Of a stretch of DNA of 46,486 bases, positions 1 to 6,942 are shown one piece after another (the stretch's first letter is position 1; each line of letters begins with the position of its first letter). Both the position numbers and the translations under genes were made by a program. Source of the DNA: an uncultured Parabacteroides sp. (GTDB taxonomy: Bacteria > Bacteroidota > Bacteroidia > Bacteroidales > Tannerellaceae); NCBI RefSeq assembly GCF_905196875.1, contig NZ_CAJJWO010000039.1, positions 1-46,486 on the forward strand, in the 5' to 3' direction. The notes under the pieces are model-generated. The model was not told the DNA's origin. It ran no database searches and was given only the letters and a program-made list of their open reading frames with translations.

Positions 1-54
1 CCAACGACCCCGAGATTACAAATCACGTGCTCTGGCCAACTGAGCTAAAGAGGC
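1..54 (-). tRNA. tRNA-Thr (anticodon TGT), cut by the window edge
   Basis: Read on the minus strand from 54, the sequence begins GCCTCTTTAGCTCAG, a typical tRNA acceptor and D-arm start, and continues to an anticodon loop ATTTGTAAT with TGT in the centre, which decodes threonine. The T arm and the 3' acceptor strand lie beyond base 1. It starts only about 4 nt after the end of the RNA at 59-154 and probably shares its transcript. Confidence 0.85.
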
Positions 55-58
55 AGGT

Positions 59-154
59 GGGTAAGCTTACTACATCGCGCCGCTACAACCAAGTACCCTT
101 GCTGCGGTCAAGCCCTGGGGGATTCCGAGGGAGCATGCCGTGTAGGACTTACCC
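59..154 (-). ncRNA. ffs: Probable bacterial small SRP RNA (4.5S RNA)
   Basis: On the minus strand a 96-nt RNA is bounded by a closing helix: GGGTAAG at the 5' end pairs with CTTACCC at the 3' end, followed by CTACA with TGTAG. The apical part reads CCCAGGGCTTGACCGCAGCA, which resembles the SRP domain IV hairpin (CAGG on one side, AGCA on the other, with an asymmetric internal loop). A good promoter precedes it at 160-189 and a tRNA-Thr follows at once. SRP RNA binds Ffh in the co-translational secretion particle. The apical loop reads TTGA where most bacteria have GGAA. The identification is from structure and the motif, not from a covariance search. Confidence 0.7.
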
Positions 155-159
155 GGGTG

Positions 160-189
160 CAAAAGTAGATATTATTTTTTACAATGCAA
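160..189 (-). promoter_or_regulatory. Bacteroidota promoter of the SRP RNA and tRNA-Thr
   Basis: On the minus strand the -7 box TACTTTTG (167-160) matches TAnnTTTG, and TTG (189-187) lies 19 bp upstream, which matches the -33 element and its usual spacing. Transcription would start about 6 nt downstream, at the first base of the closing helix of the RNA. Confidence 0.7.
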
Positions 190-327
190 GCGTTTTCGTT
201 TGCATGGAGTGATATTTGTTTCTAAATGGCTGGAAACCTTTTATTTTCGATGTGGTTAAAAAATGTTTACATGTTTCTCCGGGGCTTATGTTGTCTTGCA
301 AGCGGCTCTTCCCTAAGGTGTGATTCG

Positions 328-415
328 GTATTTCCTTATGAGGAAGAAATTGTTTCTTTAGCATAAGCGGGTTGTTTCACTATGATGAAACACTTGTTTC
401 TTCCTAATGAAACAG
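328..415. repeat. Four tandem 22-bp palindromic repeats
   Basis: TTTC recurs at 331, 353, 375 and 397, exactly 22 bp apart. In units 1, 3 and 4 it is followed 8 bases later by GAAG or GAAA, so each unit is a small palindrome; units 3 and 4 read GTTTC-N8-GAAAC (374-391 and 396-413). Unit 2 has lost its right arm. The period is about two helical turns, so proteins bound to each unit would share one face of the DNA. The array is 100 bp upstream of the promoter at 514. It could be an operator array or a decaying tandem repeat. Confidence 0.6.
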
Positions 416-513
416 TTTTAAGTATATGACTCCATTTGCTCGCAAAAAGACGTTAGCCGGTTATATTTTTTGATAGATTATGATCTACTCTGGCATATGT
501 ATAAATATTCTTG

Positions 514-521
514 TAACTTTG
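514..521 (+). promoter_or_regulatory. -7 box for the purF-like/pepT/gcvT operon
   Basis: TAACTTTG matches the Bacteroidota TAnnTTTG -7 element and lies 34 bp before the ATG at 556. I see no clear -33 TTG at the expected distance. The rest of 190-555, apart from the 22-bp repeats, shows no convincing gene. Confidence 0.6.
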
Positions 522-555
522 CGTCCTAATTCAAAAATCAAAAATAGTAAGAACA

Positions 556-1959
556 ATGGGTGGTTTTTTCGGCACTATTTCTAACTCGGCTTGTGCTACC
601 GATTTATTCTATGGCACAGATTACAACTCTCACTTAGGAACCCGCAGAGGCGGTATGGCAACTCTCCATAATGGCGTATTTAAGCGTTCTATCCATAATC
701 TCGAAAATTCTTATTTCCGTACACGTTTTGAAAGTGAACTGGACAAGTTTCAGGGAAACTCCGGTATCGGTATCATCAGTGACACGGATCCTCAACCTAT
801 CTTTATTAATTCTCACCTTGGTAAATATGCCGTAGTAACGGTTGCCAAAGTGAATAATATGGATGAGTTGGAGAAAGAACTACTGGATAAAGGTTGTCAT
901 TTCTCCGAATTAAGTTCCGGACAGACCAATCAAACAGAATTGATCTCATTACTTATATCTGAAGGAAGAACTTTCGTGGAAGGAATAGAACTGGTATTCG
1001 AAAAGGTAAAAGGCTCTTGTTCGATGCTGATCCTTACCGAAGACGGTATTATTGCAGCCCGCGATAAATGGGGACGTACACCGATTCTGGTCGGGAAGAA
1101 GGAGGGAGCTTATGCAGCCACCAGCGAACCTTGTAGTTTCCCGAATCTGGGATATGAAATAGAATATAATGTAGGACCGGGTGAAATCGTACATCTTACA
1201 GCTGATAAGATGACACAACTGCGTAAACCGAATAAAAAGATGCAGGTTTGTTCTTTCCTGTGGGTTTACTATGGATATCCGGTATCTGAATATGAAGGGG
1301 TAAATGTAGACGCTTCACGTTATGCCAGCGGTGTTTCGATGGCAAAGAAGGATGAAGTGGAAGCCGATTTCGTATCCGGTATTCCTGATTCGGGTATCGG
1401 TATGGCTTTGGGGTATGCTGAAGGAAAAGGAATCCCTTACCGCCGCGCCATTGTGAAATATACACCGACATGGCCTCGTAGCTTTACTCCGGCTAACCAG
1501 GCTGTTCGTGATCTGGTTGCTAAAATGAAACTGATCCCAAATCGTGAACTGTTGCGTGGAAAGCGGGTTATCTTCTGTGACGACTCGATTGTACGTGGAA
1601 CACAGCTTCGCGATAATGTAAATATATTGTACGGATATGGAGCAAAAGAGGTACACATGCGTATCGGATGTCCTCCTATCCTGCATTCATGCCCGTTTGT
1701 CGGATTCTCTGCTTCCAAATCTCATCTCGAACTTATTGCCCGCCGGATTGTTAAAGAAATAGAGGGTGATGATGCAAAGGATCTGGATAAGTATGCGGCA
1801 ACTGGTACTGAACAATATAATAACCTTGTTGAGCGTATCCGTGAACAGTTAAATATCACCACGCTCAAATTTAACACCGTAGAAGATTTAATTCAATCGA
1901 TCGGCTTGCCTAAGGAATGTGTTTGTACGCATTGCTATGACGGGTCAAGCTGTTTCTAA
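556..1959 (+). CDS. Amidophosphoribosyltransferase-like protein lacking the catalytic N-terminal Cys
   Basis: The 467-aa protein has the PurF layout: an N-terminal class-II glutaminase fold (about 1-230) and a C-terminal phosphoribosyltransferase domain with the PRPP loop VIFCDDSIVRGTQ (338-350). True PurF makes phosphoribosylamine from PRPP and glutamine, using an N-terminal Cys exposed after Met or propeptide removal. Here the start reads Met-Gly-Gly-Phe-Phe-Gly (ATG GGT GGT), so that Cys is Gly, although the HLGTRRGGMA stretch that follows aligns with the PurF glutaminase. Cysteines at 232, 379, 457 and 460 (CTHC) fall where Bacillus-type PurF binds its 4Fe-4S cluster. It may be ammonia-dependent or a paralogue with another job. 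It is first in an apparent operon with pepT (14-nt gap) and gcvT. Confidence 0.85.
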   Translation: MGGFFGTISNSACATDLFYGTDYNSHLGTRRGGMATLHNGVFKRSIHNLENSYFRTRFESELDKFQGNSGIGIISDTDPQPIFINSHLGKYAVVTVAKVNNMDELEKELLDKGCHFSELSSGQTNQTELISLLISEGRTFVEGIELVFEKVKGSCSMLILTEDGIIAARDKWGRTPILVGKKEGAYAATSEPCSFPNLGYEIEYNVGPGEIVHLTADKMTQLRKPNKKMQVCSFLWVYYGYPVSEYEGVNVDASRYASGVSMAKKDEVEADFVSGIPDSGIGMALGYAEGKGIPYRRAIVKYTPTWPRSFTPANQAVRDLVAKMKLIPNRELLRGKRVIFCDDSIVRGTQLRDNVNILYGYGAKEVHMRIGCPPILHSCPFVGFSASKSHLELIARRIVKEIEGDDAKDLDKYAATGTEQYNNLVERIREQLNITTLKFNTVEDLIQSIGLPKECVCTHCYDGSSCF

Positions 1960-1973
1960 AAAAACACAGCCTT

Positions 1974-3194
1974 ATGAATCTGACAGAACGATTTTTGAAG
2001 TACGTTACGTTCGACACACAGTCGGACGAAGAGACGGGCACAACGCCCAGTACTCCCGGACAGCGGGTGCTTGCCCTTGAATTGGTAAAGGAACTGGAAG
2101 CAATTGGCCTGGAAGATATTACACTGGATGATAATTGCTATCTGATGGCTACTCTTCCTGCTAATACAACAAAGAAAGTACCGACTATCGGTTTTATTGC
2201 GCATCTGGATACCAGTCCGGATATGTCCGGAAAGGATGTAACACCGCGTATCGTAACTTATAAAGGTGGCGATATCGTGTTGTGCGCAGAAGAGAATGTT
2301 GTACTTTCCCCCCAGATGTTCCCTGAACTGAACGACTATAAAGGTCAGGATATTATCGTGACTAACGGTAAGACCTTGCTGGGTGCCGACGATAAAGGTG
2401 GCGTAGCGGCTATCGTTTCGGCAGTTCAGTATCTGAAAGACCATCCGGAAATCGAACATGGAAAGATTCGTATCGGTTTTACTCCTGATGAAGAAATCGG
2501 ACAAGGTGCCGATCATTTCGACGTGGAGAAGTTCGGTTGCGAATGGGCTTATACCATCGACGGCGGACAGATCGGCGAACTGGAATACGAAAACTTCAAT
2601 GCGGCCGGGGCAAAGGTGACTTTCAAGGGACTGAACGTGCATCCGGGTTATGCAAAGAATAAGATGCTGAATGCTTCGCTACTGGCTATCGAGTTTGCTT
2701 CCTGGCTGCCTGCATCGCAGCGTCCGGAACATACAGCCGGTTATGAAGGCTTCTACCATCTGACCAATATGTCCGGCACGGTTGAAGAGGCTTCGTTGTC
2801 TTATATAATTCGCGACCATGTCCGCACGCTGTTCGAAGAAAAGAAAGAACAGTTGCGCCTGCTGGTAAAACGTATGAATGAAATTCATCCGGGCAGCACG
2901 ACCCTCGAACTACGCGATCAATATTATAATATGCGTGAGGTGGTAGAACCGAAGAAATATATTGTAGACCTGGCGTTCGAAGCGATGGAAGCTGTCGGTG
3001 TTAAGCCCCTGGTTAAGCCGATTCGTGGCGGTACGGACGGAGCCCGTTTGTCGTTCATGGGATTGCCTTGCCCGAATATCTTTGCGGGAGGGCTGAACTT
3101 CCATGGACGTTATGAGTTCCTTCCGGTGGGCTCACTGGAAAAAAGTATGCAAACCATAATAAAAATAACCGAGCTGTTAGCTCAAAAATCTTAA
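1974..3194 (+). CDS. pepT: Peptidase T (tripeptide aminopeptidase)
   Basis: This 406-aa M20-family metallopeptidase removes the N-terminal residue of tripeptides in the cytoplasm. The zinc-site motifs are present: IGFIAHLDTSPD (His-x-Asp, about 80), LLGADDKGGVAAI (about 137) and FTPDEEIGQGADHF (about 170) with the catalytic Glu pair. HPGYAKNKM lies in the dimerisation lid and the last metal-binding His is in GLNFHGRYEF near the C-terminus. The length matches E. coli PepT (408 aa). It lies 14 nt after the purF-like gene and 12 nt before gcvT, so the three are probably co-transcribed. Confidence 0.95.
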   Translation: MNLTERFLKYVTFDTQSDEETGTTPSTPGQRVLALELVKELEAIGLEDITLDDNCYLMATLPANTTKKVPTIGFIAHLDTSPDMSGKDVTPRIVTYKGGDIVLCAEENVVLSPQMFPELNDYKGQDIIVTNGKTLLGADDKGGVAAIVSAVQYLKDHPEIEHGKIRIGFTPDEEIGQGADHFDVEKFGCEWAYTIDGGQIGELEYENFNAAGAKVTFKGLNVHPGYAKNKMLNASLLAIEFASWLPASQRPEHTAGYEGFYHLTNMSGTVEEASLSYIIRDHVRTLFEEKKEQLRLLVKRMNEIHPGSTTLELRDQYYNMREVVEPKKYIVDLAFEAMEAVGVKPLVKPIRGGTDGARLSFMGLPCPNIFAGGLNFHGRYEFLPVGSLEKSMQTIIKITELLAQKS

Positions 3195-3206
3195 ACGAAT
3201 AATAAC

Positions 3207-4292
3207 ATGAAAACAACTCCGTTTACCGATGTGCATATCGCATTGGGAGCAAAAATGCACGAATTTGCCGGCTATAACATGCCAATCGAATATACCGGCA
3301 TCATTGACGAACACATGACCGTTGTTGACGGTGTAGGTGTGTTCGATGTATCTCACATGGGTGAGTTCTGGGTGAAAGGCCCGAACGCACTGGCTTTTAT
3401 CCAGAGTATCACATCTAATGATGCCTCTGTTTTACCTTTGGGTAAGGCACAATACACTTGCTTCCCGAATGATAAGGGCGGTATTGTGGACGACCTGCTG
3501 GTTTATCATTACGAACCGGAAAAGTATCTGCTGGTTGTAAATGCCGGAAATATTGCGAAAGACTGGGATTGGTGCGTAAGCCATAACACAGTGGGAGCAG
3601 AGCTTGAAAACTCTTCCGACCGTACAGCTCAGCTGGCTATCCAGGGACCGAAAGCGACTGAAGTGTTGCAACGTCTTACTCCGGTCGATCTGTCTTCTAT
3701 TCCTTATTATTCATTTGTAACAGGTGAATTTGCCGGATGCAAGAATGTAATTATCTCTAACACAGGTTATACCGGTGCAGGAGGTTTCGAACTCTATTTC
3801 TATCTGGATGACGCTATGACGATCTGGAATGCCATCTTTGAAGCAGGTAAGCCGGAAGGTATCAAGCCTGTTGGTTTGGGGGCACGCGATACGCTTCGTC
3901 TGGAAATGGGCTTCTGCCTGTATGGTAACGATCTGGATGATACGACTTCTCCGATTGAAGCCGGTTTGGGTTGGATCACTAAGTTCGCTGAAGGAAAAGA
4001 ATTTACCAACCGTGCAGAACTGGAACGTCAGAAGAAAGAGGGCGTAACACGTAAGTTATGTGCATTCGAACTGATAGACAAAGGTATTCCCCGTCATGGT
4101 TACGAGATCGTCGATGCGGAAGATCAGGTGATCGGTGTGGTTACCTCCGGAACAATGTCTCCTGTATTGAAAAAAGGTATCGGTATGGGATACGTGAAGC
4201 CGGAATATGCTAAAGCCGGCACGGAAATCTTCGTGAAAGTGCGCAACCGTAACCTGAAAGCCCAGGTGGTGAAGGCACCGTTCAGAAAATAA
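3207..4292 (+). CDS. gcvT: Aminomethyltransferase, glycine cleavage system T protein
   Basis: At 361 aa it has the length of GcvT, which transfers the aminomethyl carbon from the H-protein lipoyl arm to tetrahydrofolate. Recognisable stretches are the N-terminal PFTDVHIALGAKMHEFAGY, VFDVSHMGEF (about 46-55), the folate-domain SNTGYTGAGGFELY and ARDTLRLEMGFCLYG, and the C-terminal barrel VTSGTMSPVLKKGIGMGYV. The genes for the H and P proteins are not in this window. It ends the operon that begins at 556; a strong hairpin with a T run follows 25 nt after the stop. Confidence 0.95.
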   Translation: MKTTPFTDVHIALGAKMHEFAGYNMPIEYTGIIDEHMTVVDGVGVFDVSHMGEFWVKGPNALAFIQSITSNDASVLPLGKAQYTCFPNDKGGIVDDLLVYHYEPEKYLLVVNAGNIAKDWDWCVSHNTVGAELENSSDRTAQLAIQGPKATEVLQRLTPVDLSSIPYYSFVTGEFAGCKNVIISNTGYTGAGGFELYFYLDDAMTIWNAIFEAGKPEGIKPVGLGARDTLRLEMGFCLYGNDLDDTTSPIEAGLGWITKFAEGKEFTNRAELERQKKEGVTRKLCAFELIDKGIPRHGYEIVDAEDQVIGVVTSGTMSPVLKKGIGMGYVKPEYAKAGTEIFVKVRNRNLKAQVVKAPFRK

Positions 4293-4316
4293 AAGATATG
4301 CCATATAAATAATTGA

Positions 4317-4351
4317 AATTAGCTGGATAATCTTTATCCGGCTAATTTTTT
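4317..4351 (+). terminator. Rho-independent terminator after gcvT
   Basis: AATTAGCTGGATAA and TTATCCGGCTAATT form a 14-bp stem with one G-T pair and a 3-nt loop (TCT), followed directly by TTTTT. It closes the purF-like/pepT/gcvT operon. Confidence 0.85.
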
Positions 4352-4387
4352 ATAAGATAAATACCTGTGAAAGTAACAGATGTTTTG

Positions 4388-4395
4388 TAAGTTTG
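4388..4395 (+). promoter_or_regulatory. -7 box for the BASS-like transporter gene
   Basis: TAAGTTTG matches TAnnTTTG, 17 bp before the ATG at 4413. No clear -33 element is visible. Confidence 0.5.
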
Positions 4396-4412
4396 TAACG
4401 GAATAAAATAGA

Positions 4413-5384
4413 ATGGGTCTCATGTTTAACTTTTTGAAAAACTGGACATTGCCTATTGCAATGCTTACCGGTGTGTTAGGTTATTTTATATTTGCTAACT
4501 TCACATTTCTGGAGCCGACGAAACCGTTTGTAAATACTTTTGTTGCTTACATAACTCCTCTTCTGATCTTTACCCAGTTGCTGCTCACTTTCTGTAAAGT
4601 GGATTGGCGGGAATTGGTGCCATCTCCTTGGCACGGTTGGTTATTGCTTTTCCAGATCGTATCAGCTTCGGCTTTGGCTGCTTTACTAATATTCATTCCG
4701 ATGGGCGGTTCTTGCCGGGAAGTGTTTGAAGCTGCCATGGTGTGTCTTATCTGTCCCACGGCAACGGCGGCAGCAGTCATTACGGGTAAACTTGGTGGAA
4801 GTGCATCCAGCCTGACTACCTATACATTATTATCCAACATATTGGCTGCAGTGGCTGTTCCTCTGATTTTTCCGTTGGTTGAACCGCATGCAGATATTAC
4901 ATTCTTTACTGCTTTCCTTAAAATATTAAGTAAAGTTTTTCCTTTGTTGCTTTTCCCATTTTTTCTAGCCTTATTTTTCCGGTATCTTCTTCCTAAGATA
5001 CATCATTTTTTGTTGGGCTTTCATGATTTGGCTTTTTATTTGTGGGGAGCAGCTTTGACTATCGTAACAGGACAAACGGTGAAGTCGTTGATGACCAGTA
5101 GTATACCGGGAAGTGTACAGGTGTTGATTGCTTTAGCAGGTTTTGTTACTTGTGCCATGCAGTTTTATCTGGGCAAGAGGATCGGAACGATCTATAAAGA
5201 TCGTATCAGTGCAGGGCAAGCGTTGGGACAGAAAAACACCGTTCTGGCTATCTGGATGGCATATACTTATCTGGATCCTGTTTCTTCGGTAGGTCCCGGT
5301 TCTTATGTGTTGTGGCAGAATCTCTTTAACAGTTGGCAGTTGTGGAAGAAGAGAAAAAATAAGATTAAATCATGTGATTTTTAA
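4413..5384 (+). CDS. Bile acid:sodium symporter (BASS)-like membrane transporter
   Basis: The 323-aa protein is almost wholly hydrophobic, with about nine to ten predicted membrane segments, and ends in a short basic cytoplasmic tail. The stretch CPTATAAAVITGKLGGSASS (from about 111) resembles the crossover segments of BASS/SBF transporters, and the C-terminal GQKNTVLAIWMAY and DPVSSVGPGSYVLWQN fit the same fold. The substrate cannot be told from the sequence. A second in-frame ATG three codons downstream (4422) is an alternative start. It has its own promoter, and the downstream lipoprotein follows by 27 nt. Confidence 0.7.
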   Translation: MGLMFNFLKNWTLPIAMLTGVLGYFIFANFTFLEPTKPFVNTFVAYITPLLIFTQLLLTFCKVDWRELVPSPWHGWLLLFQIVSASALAALLIFIPMGGSCREVFEAAMVCLICPTATAAAVITGKLGGSASSLTTYTLLSNILAAVAVPLIFPLVEPHADITFFTAFLKILSKVFPLLLFPFFLALFFRYLLPKIHHFLLGFHDLAFYLWGAALTIVTGQTVKSLMTSSIPGSVQVLIALAGFVTCAMQFYLGKRIGTIYKDRISAGQALGQKNTVLAIWMAYTYLDPVSSVGPGSYVLWQNLFNSWQLWKKRKNKIKSCDF

Positions 5385-5411
5385 ATTAGAACTCATTAAA
5401 TCAAAAAGAGT

Positions 5412-6143
5412 ATGAATATTAGACATTTATTGGGAGTGTTATCCTTATTCCTTTGTTTTGTCAGCTTGGTCAGTTGTGGTGATGATGATATTAAAGACCC
5501 TGAGGATACCATTACACTTAATATGTTAAACGAGAAAAATGGAAAAACACTTTTAGGAACATCAGATGTTTATATCAATAATTCCAATAATTTTAAAACT
5601 CATTCATGTTACATGGTGGGTATGGGAGAAGCATCTGGACTCGGGGCTAATCTTCAATTGCAATTAAATAAGCTTGCTCAAGAAGTTGCTGTTGTTCCGG
5701 GACATTTGTATCAAATATACGATGAAAATGTTTTTCGTAATTTCCCGTCGGGTAATGTTGCTATTCTTGTTGGGACAGGCTATTATAAGGTTTATGTAAT
5801 TTCTCCGATAATTAATGATGATATTACGACAGGTGCAACTGTAAAATATGCATTAACATTCCAGGAAGCTCCAGAACTTCCTGATTATGAAACACTCATA
5901 GGTAGTATTGATCAAACAGGGGAAAGCATTGAATATGCATTACCTAAAACAGCTGAATGTGTGTTTAATGATTATTTAGATAGTGACAAAGATGCTTTTG
6001 ATATAAAACTAACAGATGGAAAATTGACTATAACGTTATTAAAGTCAATAGATAAGATTTACGGTCCGTATGGAACCTATGGAATGTATATTCGTTTGGG
6101 GTCGGCGTTTACTTACATTAAATTTAATGTTGGTCTGGATTAA
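5412..6143 (+). CDS. Predicted surface lipoprotein of unknown function
   Basis: The 243-aa product begins with a type-II signal peptide ending LVSC, with lipidated Cys22, followed by GDDDIKD. Acidic residues just after the Cys are the known Bacteroidota signal for export to the cell surface. The rest is soluble, rich in Thr, Tyr and Asn, and looks like beta-strand structure; I recognise no catalytic motif. The coding sequence is clearly more AT-rich than pepT or gcvT upstream, which hints at a different origin. It sits 27 nt after the transporter and 30 nt before the DUF695 gene. Confidence 0.75.
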   Translation: MNIRHLLGVLSLFLCFVSLVSCGDDDIKDPEDTITLNMLNEKNGKTLLGTSDVYINNSNNFKTHSCYMVGMGEASGLGANLQLQLNKLAQEVAVVPGHLYQIYDENVFRNFPSGNVAILVGTGYYKVYVISPIINDDITTGATVKYALTFQEAPELPDYETLIGSIDQTGESIEYALPKTAECVFNDYLDSDKDAFDIKLTDGKLTITLLKSIDKIYGPYGTYGMYIRLGSAFTYIKFNVGLD

Positions 6144-6173
6144 TAAATTAGTAAACAGTAAAAAAATATATAT

Positions 6174-6611
6174 ATGAGATTAAGCAATGAATGGTTTACA
6201 GCTTTGTCGGAAGATGAATCAGGAAATTTGGTAACAATATATGGTCGTGATGAACTAGGCGAGTTTATCCAATCCGGAAAGTTTAAAGAGCGTGTCGAGA
6301 TCACCTGGAAATATGAAGGAGATGAAAAAGGAATGCCTGGTGATGCACTAGCCGAACAGATGGAAAACGTTCAGGAGGCATTGAAGAAAGCTATGGAAAA
6401 AGATAAACTGTCTATCCTGACTGCCGTATATACCGGAGCGGGAGAGAAAGTTTGGATTTATTATACTCGTACTGTTCGTGTCTTTGGCGAACGATTGAAT
6501 GAAGCATTGTCCTCATTTGAATTACTCCCAATTTCCATTTATACGGAAATAGATCCTGAATGGGAAGAATATTTAGATATGTATGAGATGAAGCAATGGG
6601 CTGTCGATTAA
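6174..6611 (+). CDS. DUF695 domain protein
   Basis: The 145-aa soluble protein has the DUF695 pattern: an N-terminal Trp-containing strand (NEWFTALSEDESGNLVTIYG), a central VEITWKYEGDEKGMP, a helix MENVQEALKKAMEKD, then LTAVYTGAGEKVWIYYTR and the C-terminal EIDPEWEEYLDMYE. The function of the family is unknown; members are small cytoplasmic proteins, often near immunity-like or regulatory genes. It follows the lipoprotein by 30 nt and is closed by the terminator at 6664. Confidence 0.75.
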   Translation: MRLSNEWFTALSEDESGNLVTIYGRDELGEFIQSGKFKERVEITWKYEGDEKGMPGDALAEQMENVQEALKKAMEKDKLSILTAVYTGAGEKVWIYYTRTVRVFGERLNEALSSFELLPISIYTEIDPEWEEYLDMYEMKQWAVD

Positions 6612-6663
6612 AGTAATTATACTGAAGTAATCAGGCGAAAGCTCTTCAATAGTTTTATAAACT

Positions 6664-6693
6664 AGCCCCAGGCAAAAGCATTGGGGCTTTTTT
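6664..6693 (+). terminator. Rho-independent terminator after the DUF695 gene
   Basis: AGCCCCA and TGGGGCT form a 7-bp GC-rich stem around an 11-nt loop, followed by TTTTT. It insulates the next locus from upstream transcription. Confidence 0.85.
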
Positions 6694-6778
6694 GTATGAA
6701 AACATTGGAAGAAGGGCTATTATAATCGTTTTTATGCAATAATGTTTTAAAATATGTTTGATAACATGTATAAATGCG

Positions 6779-6809
6779 TTTGATTAATCGATTAACTTAT
6801 CTATGTTTG
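6779..6809 (+). promoter_or_regulatory. Promoter of the fucI-to-lacI catabolic operon
   Basis: TTTG (6779-6782) and TATGTTTG (6802-6809) are separated by 19 bp, a textbook Bacteroidota promoter. The start should be near 6816, giving a leader of about 127 nt before the ATG at 6943. The palindrome TTAATCGATTAA lies within the spacer between the two boxes. A second TATGTTTG at 6753-6760 has no visible -33 element. Confidence 0.75.
6784..6795. promoter_or_regulatory. LacI-type operator O1 between the -33 and -7 boxes
   Basis: TTAATCGATTAA is a perfect 12-bp palindrome with a central CG, the usual form of LacI-family operators. Its position in the promoter spacer means a bound repressor would block RNA polymerase. 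The regulator is probably the LacI protein encoded at the end of the same operon. Confidence 0.65.
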
Positions 6810-6837
6810 CAAACAGATGGAAAAATATTTTTTTAAT

Positions 6838-6859
6838 CTGTTGAGTTAATCGTTTAATT
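6838..6859. promoter_or_regulatory. LacI-type operator O2 in the leader
   Basis: This 22-bp segment, with core TTAATCGTTTAA (6846-6857), is identical to 6901-6922. The core differs from O1 at one position and starts 62 bp downstream of the O1 core. Confidence 0.6.
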
Positions 6860-6900
6860 TGTGTTCGAATGACTGATGAATTGGAAAAGAATATTATACC

Positions 6901-6922
6901 CTGTTGAGTTAATCGTTTAATT
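6901..6922. promoter_or_regulatory. LacI-type operator O3 in the leader
   Basis: An exact copy of the 22 bp at 6838-6859, offset by 63 bp, with core TTAATCGTTTAA at 6909-6920. It ends 20 bp before the fucI start codon. Confidence 0.6.
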
Positions 6923-6942
6923 ATGTACTAAATTTATATATC

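Noticed and set aside
328..415. A CRISPR array
   Set aside because: The repeat and period are both 22 bp with no unique spacers, and there are only four diverged units and no cas genes.
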